Made by a program: the position numbers and the translations under genes. Source: Ignavibacteria bacterium (GTDB taxonomy: Bacteria > Bacteroidota > Ignavibacteria > Tepidaquicellales > OLB5). From it: 64,000 bases of DNA. This document shows positions 60,020 through 64,000 of this stretch, piece after piece. The DNA lies in assembly GCA_019912545.1 (NCBI GenBank), contig JAIOIK010000075.1:1-64000 (forward strand). Reading direction: 5' to 3'. The first letter of the stretch is position 1. Each line of letters opens with the position of its first letter. The notes beneath the pieces are model-generated. The model was not told where the DNA came from and did not search any database. It saw nothing but the letters and a program-made list of their open reading frames with translations.

Positions 60020-60769
60020 ATGAAAAGAGCTAAGATACTTGTAAGCCTTTTACTGATAATATTAATATCCGGAGTTTCTTACTCCCAGCTTAGTTTTAAG
60101 ATAGGACCAATGATAGGGCTGGCATCTCCAACAGTTGATTATAGCGGCGATGTTAAGGACTTCTATGCGGGTACGAAATATGGCCTGAGATCTGGAATGA
60201 ACTTTGGCGCATTAAGTAAGGTTGTATTGGGCCCATTGAACGGAAGATTATCTGTGAGCTATGCATCAATTGATAACAGCGGAGTAGCAAGTACAGATCA
60301 GCCTAACAGCACGCTTACCGTTAATAATAGTATTTTCATGTTCACCCTTGGTACTGAGTTTGGCTTTGGTATTCCTTTCAGTCCCGTTAAACCTTATGCA
60401 GGAATAGACTTGCTGATATCTTCCATAAGCGGTTCTTTCAAATTCAATCAGACAAACGGGAGTGGAATTACAAACGACGAGAAGAGCATAAAGTCTGCTT
60501 CAAGGACAGGGCTAGGCTTTGCTATGGGTGCTGAGATCACATTTGGGAAGACATTCACAATGGATCTAAGCCTCAGGTATAACCTTATTAACCTATTTGG
60601 CAAATCTTACGAGGGAGTTACAAATTCCAATAACAGAGTAGATGCATATACATCTTTAAACGATGCTGCTGATCCCAATTACAGTGCAACAAATTCAAAT
60701 CATCCGGTTGGCAATGATAGATCTATAGCTACAATTCAAATACAACTGGGTATACTGTTCGGATTCTGA
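60020..60769 (+). CDS. outer-membrane beta-barrel protein, stand-alone
   Basis: 249 residues: signal peptide (1-22, ending SYSQ) and a barrel with LGTEFGFGIPFSPVKPYAGIDLLISSISGSFKF, the same pattern as the ...NFTPxxKFKPYVG...ISGE strands of the 2.8-6.8 kb cluster, so it is a distant paralogue. It ends IATIQIQLGILFGF. It has its own promoter and is followed after 56 bp by a lipoprotein gene. Function unknown. Confidence 0.78.
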   Translation: MKRAKILVSLLLIILISGVSYSQLSFKIGPMIGLASPTVDYSGDVKDFYAGTKYGLRSGMNFGALSKVVLGPLNGRLSVSYASIDNSGVASTDQPNSTLTVNNSIFMFTLGTEFGFGIPFSPVKPYAGIDLLISSISGSFKFNQTNGSGITNDEKSIKSASRTGLGFAMGAEITFGKTFTMDLSLRYNLINLFGKSYEGVTNSNNRVDAYTSLNDAADPNYSATNSNHPVGNDRSIATIQIQLGILFGF

Positions 60770-60825
60770 GAAATATTATGTATATTTGAATACAAAGCTT
60801 TTTTACAAATCTAATATCAAAAAAA

Positions 60826-61449
60826 ATGAATAAAATATATAAAGTTTCGTTACTGACAATATTTGTTTCTATATTTTTCCTGAATCTCGGCTGCTCCGGG
60901 GTGATGGATGCCATCACAAATGTTCAGCGGCTGCAATTCAAGCTTGATAAAGTTACAGGCATGAAACTGGCAGGTGTACCTCTATCAAACATCGGTTCTA
61001 TCAGCAATATCAGTCTGCTTGATGCGGCAAATCTGCTGGCAAACTTTACACAAGGCAAATTGCCGGTTGAATTCACTCTTAACGTTCTGGCAAGGAATCC
61101 CAATGACGGAACAGGCGGAACAAAAATTACTTCTGCTGTGATCAAGAATCTGGCGTGGAGACTGTTTATAGATAGTAAAGAAACAATAAACGGTAATGTT
61201 GGGAATATTTCAATTCCGGGCGTGGGTCAGTCAACAAATATTCCTATCGGGATGTCGTTTGATCTTATTAAATTCTTCAATGATGCCGGGTATGATAGCC
61301 TGCTTAACCTGGCACTTGCACTCGGCGGAAAGAACGGTTCATCTTCAAGAATAATGCTTAAGGTGCAGCCCACCGTGGAAACAGTTTTCGGGCCAATTAC
61401 ATACCCGGGCGAATTTGATGTAATCGATAAGGAATTCCGCGCTCAGTAA
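60826..61449 (+). CDS. lipoprotein with LEA14-like domain
   Basis: 207 residues. Lipobox LNLGC (Cys23) after a hydrophobic signal. The mature part (LDKVTGMKLAGVPLSNIG ... FTLNVLARNPNDGTGG ... NISIPGVGQSTNIPIGMSFDL) resembles the LEA14/WHy beta-sandwich domain of bacterial lipoproteins that bind hydrophobic ligands or membranes. It probably forms a unit with the barrel gene upstream. Confidence 0.75.
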   Translation: MNKIYKVSLLTIFVSIFFLNLGCSGVMDAITNVQRLQFKLDKVTGMKLAGVPLSNIGSISNISLLDAANLLANFTQGKLPVEFTLNVLARNPNDGTGGTKITSAVIKNLAWRLFIDSKETINGNVGNISIPGVGQSTNIPIGMSFDLIKFFNDAGYDSLLNLALALGGKNGSSSRIMLKVQPTVETVFGPITYPGEFDVIDKEFRAQ

Positions 61450-61475
61450 AATTGAATTAAAGTTTAAAGCAATTT

Positions 61476-61501
61476 AAAGGAGTTCCGACCGGAACTCCTT
61501 T
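61476..61501 (+). terminator. intrinsic terminator
   Basis: 11-bp perfect stem (AAAGGAGTTCC with GGAACTCCTTT), 4-base loop, weak T-run, after the lipoprotein gene. Confidence 0.75.
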
Positions 61502-61596
61502 GTTGTTTGGATTATTATATATTATATATCCCCTCCGATTAAAAAAATTAGTCAGCTTCAATTTGCGAATGTATTTTCATTATGAAAGGAGAAATA

Positions 61597-62853
61597 ATGA
61601 AAAAATGGAAAACCGGAAGAACTGAGTTTTACGAAAGTGCTGTTTCGATGGGATTTTACGGCAGGGATGATGCCGGGCTAACTGGCAAGAAGGACAACGT
61701 CAGGAAATTCTGGGAAGATGTATTCATAAAACTTGTTTGTCGTCCGTTCATAGAAAACAGGGTGCCTGCCAATAAGAAACTAAGGATTCTTGACCTTGGT
61801 TCAGGAAGCGGAGAAGGTTTTGAACTTCTCACTCATATCCCGCCATCTAATCCGCAGGGAAATACGAATAAAGATTTTATCCTCAGGGCTTCAGAAATTG
61901 ATAAATACGTGGGGTTGGATATTAGCCCTTCAATGATTGGGCAAGGAAGAGCGAATTACAGAGATATGGGAAACGTTTCTTTCGAATATGCTAATCTAGA
62001 AGAAGGATTGCCTGCTGTTGTTATGAAAGAAAAACCCTTTGATATCTATTTTTCTTCATATGGCTCATTGTCCCATCTTAATGAAGATTCACTGTCGCAC
62101 TTGATGCAAATGATTTTCCGTCACGCAGCCAAAGGATCATTATTGATTTTTGATGTACATGGGAAGTTTTCCCCATCATGGCCGAAATACTGGAATGAAA
62201 AAAGCATCATGCTTCCGTATACAATGGCTTACCTGCTGCCCGGGGATAAAAGAAATGAAGAGAAAATTGAATGGTTCAATATCTCTTACTGGAGTCCTGA
62301 AGGATTGAGGGAAGTGATTTCCAGAACTGCCGGTAATGCGGGTGTTAATGCTAATATATTATACATGCTGGATAGAAGCATATTTACCGGCAGGCATATT
62401 GATACGGGGCTTTTGAGCAGGAAACCGCTTCCACTGCGATACCAGGTTAGCAGGCTCCTGGACCATGGATACAGAGGAGAAGTGGAACACTTGAAGATCG
62501 ACTTAAACCACCTGGAAGAATTCAGAGATCACATCCCGTTACCGGCATGGGAGAGACTTAATGATTATCAGAAAAAATGGAATAAGATAATTTATCTTCT
62601 TGAGGCTTTGATGAACAGCGAAGACACCAAAGTTAAGAATTTTATAGAGAATACCGATATTGAGTTAATGAGTGATGACCTTAAATTTATTACCTGGCTG
62701 TACAGAAACGCTGATAGGTTTCCCGTTGTGGATTTTTGGGCCAGCATAATAGGGCCTCAAATAGCAGTCATCTTAAGAAATATTGAGATGTCTTATTCAG
62801 AAGGCTTAGGGTGCGGTCACGGGCTCATCTGCGCAATTGAAGTTGTAAAGTAA
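61597..62853 (+). CDS. class I SAM-dependent methyltransferase, long
   Basis: 418 residues from the ATG at 61597, which follows an AAAGGAG site; the ATG at 61582 would place that site inside the gene. SAM motif I is ILDLGSGSGEGFELL (about 59-73), with YVGLDISPSMIGQGRANY next. A large C-terminal region (about 240-418) of unrecognised fold includes DRSIFTGRHIDTGL and may bind the acceptor. Monocistronic. Substrate unknown. Confidence 0.85.
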   Translation: MKKWKTGRTEFYESAVSMGFYGRDDAGLTGKKDNVRKFWEDVFIKLVCRPFIENRVPANKKLRILDLGSGSGEGFELLTHIPPSNPQGNTNKDFILRASEIDKYVGLDISPSMIGQGRANYRDMGNVSFEYANLEEGLPAVVMKEKPFDIYFSSYGSLSHLNEDSLSHLMQMIFRHAAKGSLLIFDVHGKFSPSWPKYWNEKSIMLPYTMAYLLPGDKRNEEKIEWFNISYWSPEGLREVISRTAGNAGVNANILYMLDRSIFTGRHIDTGLLSRKPLPLRYQVSRLLDHGYRGEVEHLKIDLNHLEEFRDHIPLPAWERLNDYQKKWNKIIYLLEALMNSEDTKVKNFIENTDIELMSDDLKFITWLYRNADRFPVVDFWASIIGPQIAVILRNIEMSYSEGLGCGHGLICAIEVVK

Positions 62854-62860
62854 AATAAAA

Positions 62861-62883
62861 GCCCCGGCAAATTCAGCCGGGGC
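62861..62883. terminator. hairpin between convergent genes
   Basis: 8-bp GC-rich stem GCCCCGGC/GCCGGGGC with 7-base loop. The T-run lies on the minus-strand side, so it mainly ends the gene at 62913. Confidence 0.8.
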
Positions 62884-62912
62884 GCAAATCAAGATGCCAT
62901 TGATAAGACTAC

Positions 62913-63896
62913 TTATTTATCGCCCGGACCTCTGATATCCTTTTGGTTCGATTCAACCTTAACCTGAACTTTATCGCCATCTCTTGTGATAATAATATCG
63001 CTGTCTTTCAAACCGGGGCTTTTGAATTCATCTTTTATCATCTTCCTGATCTCATCATCACTTTTGCCTTTAAATTTGTCCGGGTCCGCTTTCCTCTGTA
63101 ATAGCTTCACTTTTTCCTGACCATTGTCTTCGTCAATTGTCATCTCAAATGACTTCGGGTTCTTATCCGATTCCGGATTCTCTAGGTGAATATCCCTTCT
63201 GCCGTCAGGACCGGTCGTGAAACTGATCTTCATTTCCGCGCCCTGTTCCTTTAGCTGCTTCTGCACTTCGCTCTCAAGCTCCTGATCGCTCATTCCGGTA
63301 GCATCAACCTTAATGCTGAAAAAATTATCCAGCGCTGCGGAATAGAGCGGGCGTTTTAAGTCATAGTTAAGAGACTTCATTCTGATCGTGGTAATATTGC
63401 CAAAGGCTTCTATTTCTTTGCAGTAAGCCTTGGCATCCTCTTCTGTAGCATTGGGGAGGATAATGGTGTACAGTGTTTGAGAGACTCCGTTATTTGTGTT
63501 TTCATTTGACGAGACCTGTGCATTTTTGATCCATGGCAATGAATTCAGTTTTTCGTGAAAGCCTGTATTATCCGCGGGCACTGTTAGAGTTATCATTTGT
63601 CCGGCTGACTCGGTTTGCGTGACTGGCATATTGCATGCGCCAATTACTACTGCAAGCGCGATGACTGTATATACCAGGCGGAGCTTGTGGGCAAAAAAGA
63701 AATTCTTCATCTTTTGGAGCTTCCTTTCGGTTTTTTGGTTTTCAATTTTAATGTTGGTTTTATAAAGCCAGTTTTCAACAGCGGGAAAGCTATCCGTGTA
63801 ATTTTCGGCTTTTAACCTTTTAAAATGATGCTCCAAAGACCTGTTCTTTTCTTCAGCGTTCAATTCTGATCTCCGAGATGAGTTTGAGTGTTTCAT
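62913..63896 (-). CDS. probable membrane anti-sigma factor
   Basis: 327 residues from the ATG at 63896, which is preceded by an AGGAG site inside the upstream gene's end; an in-frame ATG at 63944 lacks one. Residues about 1-75 are charged and cytoplasmic, a single helix (LRLVYTVIALAVVIGA) spans the membrane, and the rest is an exported domain with no family I recognise. Its start overlaps the end of a sigma-factor-like frame by 44 bp. Order, coupling and topology are those of an ECF anti-sigma factor. The role is inferred. Confidence 0.65.
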   Translation of the reverse strand: MKHSNSSRRSELNAEEKNRSLEHHFKRLKAENYTDSFPAVENWLYKTNIKIENQKTERKLQKMKNFFFAHKLRLVYTVIALAVVIGACNMPVTQTESAGQMITLTVPADNTGFHEKLNSLPWIKNAQVSSNENTNNGVSQTLYTIILPNATEEDAKAYCKEIEAFGNITTIRMKSLNYDLKRPLYSAALDNFFSIKVDATGMSDQELESEVQKQLKEQGAEMKISFTTGPDGRRDIHLENPESDKNPKSFEMTIDEDNGQEKVKLLQRKADPDKFKGKSDDEIRKMIKDEFKSPGLKDSDIIITRDGDKVQVKVESNQKDIRGPGDK

Positions 63897-64000
63897 TTTC
63901 AATATCTCCTGTGAAGTCACCTGGATACTCCCGGGATGCTTCATTTTGGGTTAAAAAATTTTCCTGCTGAATAATATACTTCTTGAGTTTCGCCCTGGCC
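63853..64000 (-). CDS. C-terminus of ECF sigma factor, cut by the window edge
   Basis: Only the last 49 codons are present: ARAKLKKYIIQQENFL, then an acidic tail ending EIRIER before the stop at 63853-63855. The ARAKLKKY stretch is the end of region 4 helix-turn-helix in ECF sigma factors (RARAKLK). Overlap with the next gene suggests translational coupling to an anti-sigma factor. Confidence 0.6.
   Translation of the reverse strand, partial: ARAKLKKYIIQQENFLTQNEASREYPGDFTGDIENETLKLISEIRIER

Overview
The window looks like chromosomal DNA of an AT-rich bacterium of the Bacteroidota/Chlorobiota group, most likely an Ignavibacteria-type lineage. The evidence is sixfold copies of a type IX secretion (T9SS) C-terminal sorting domain with the NYPNPFNP core, several Bacteroidetes-type promoters (TTG, 19-20 bp spacer, TAnnTTTG), many small outer-membrane beta-barrels, frequent TTG/GTG starts, and weak reliance on Shine-Dalgarno sites. 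There is no CRISPR array, prophage or intact insertion sequence.

Layout. 0.2-7.4 kb: lon, then two head-to-tail copies of a three-gene operon (SPOR lipoprotein, barrel, barrel) on the minus strand. 7.8-14.9 kb: a PfkB kinase/mtnA pair, recO, an HtrA protease, two T9SS-sorted proteins, a patch of palindromic repeats and a PhzF-like isomerase. 14.98-15.25 kb: a strong promoter, a highly structured RNA and an intrinsic terminator with no credible gene inside, which is the best candidate for something undescribed. 15.4-21.2 kb: a heterodimeric ABC exporter with one degenerate ATP site, a methyltransferase, a GNAT gene remnant and rsgA. 21.3-32.2 kb: S41 peptidase, a MarR-GNAT fusion with a perfect palindromic operator, typA, an M3 peptidase, then a run of unfamiliar genes (two paralogous signal-peptide/C-anchor proteins, a small membrane protein, an MFS-like carrier, three small soluble proteins) and an ECF sigma factor. 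32.3-44.2 kb: a beta-helix T9SS cargo; a minus-strand operon for a glycosyltransferase, nadD, lysC, dapB and a Yip1 protein; a PrsW-type protease; two T9SS proteins with GGxNW repeats; gltX. 44.3-49.6 kb: a MerR regulator, tRNA-Pro, a broken tRNA-Leu followed by an intact tRNA-Leu, clpX, an acyl-CoA carboxylase carboxyltransferase and a methyltransferase. 49.6-58.4 kb: minus-strand accessory genes including a MarR-headed set (YceI, two pirins, nitroreductase, PIG-L deacetylase, YciI-like, DoxX) in which two genes carry an identical 24-bp palindrome around the ribosome-binding site. 58.4-64 kb: a T9SS-sorted LVIVD-repeat protein, another barrel plus lipoprotein, a methyltransferase, and a probable sigma/anti-sigma pair cut by the right edge.

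How the parts relate. The cell-envelope theme is strong: barrels, SPOR and other lipoproteins, T9SS cargo, HtrA and PrsW-type proteases, ABC exporter. Housekeeping genes (lon, recO, rsgA, typA, gltX, clpX, nadD, lysC-dapB) are scattered among them. Several dispersed palindromic repeat families occupy the longer intergenic gaps. All functional calls are from sequence reading; no database search was run.
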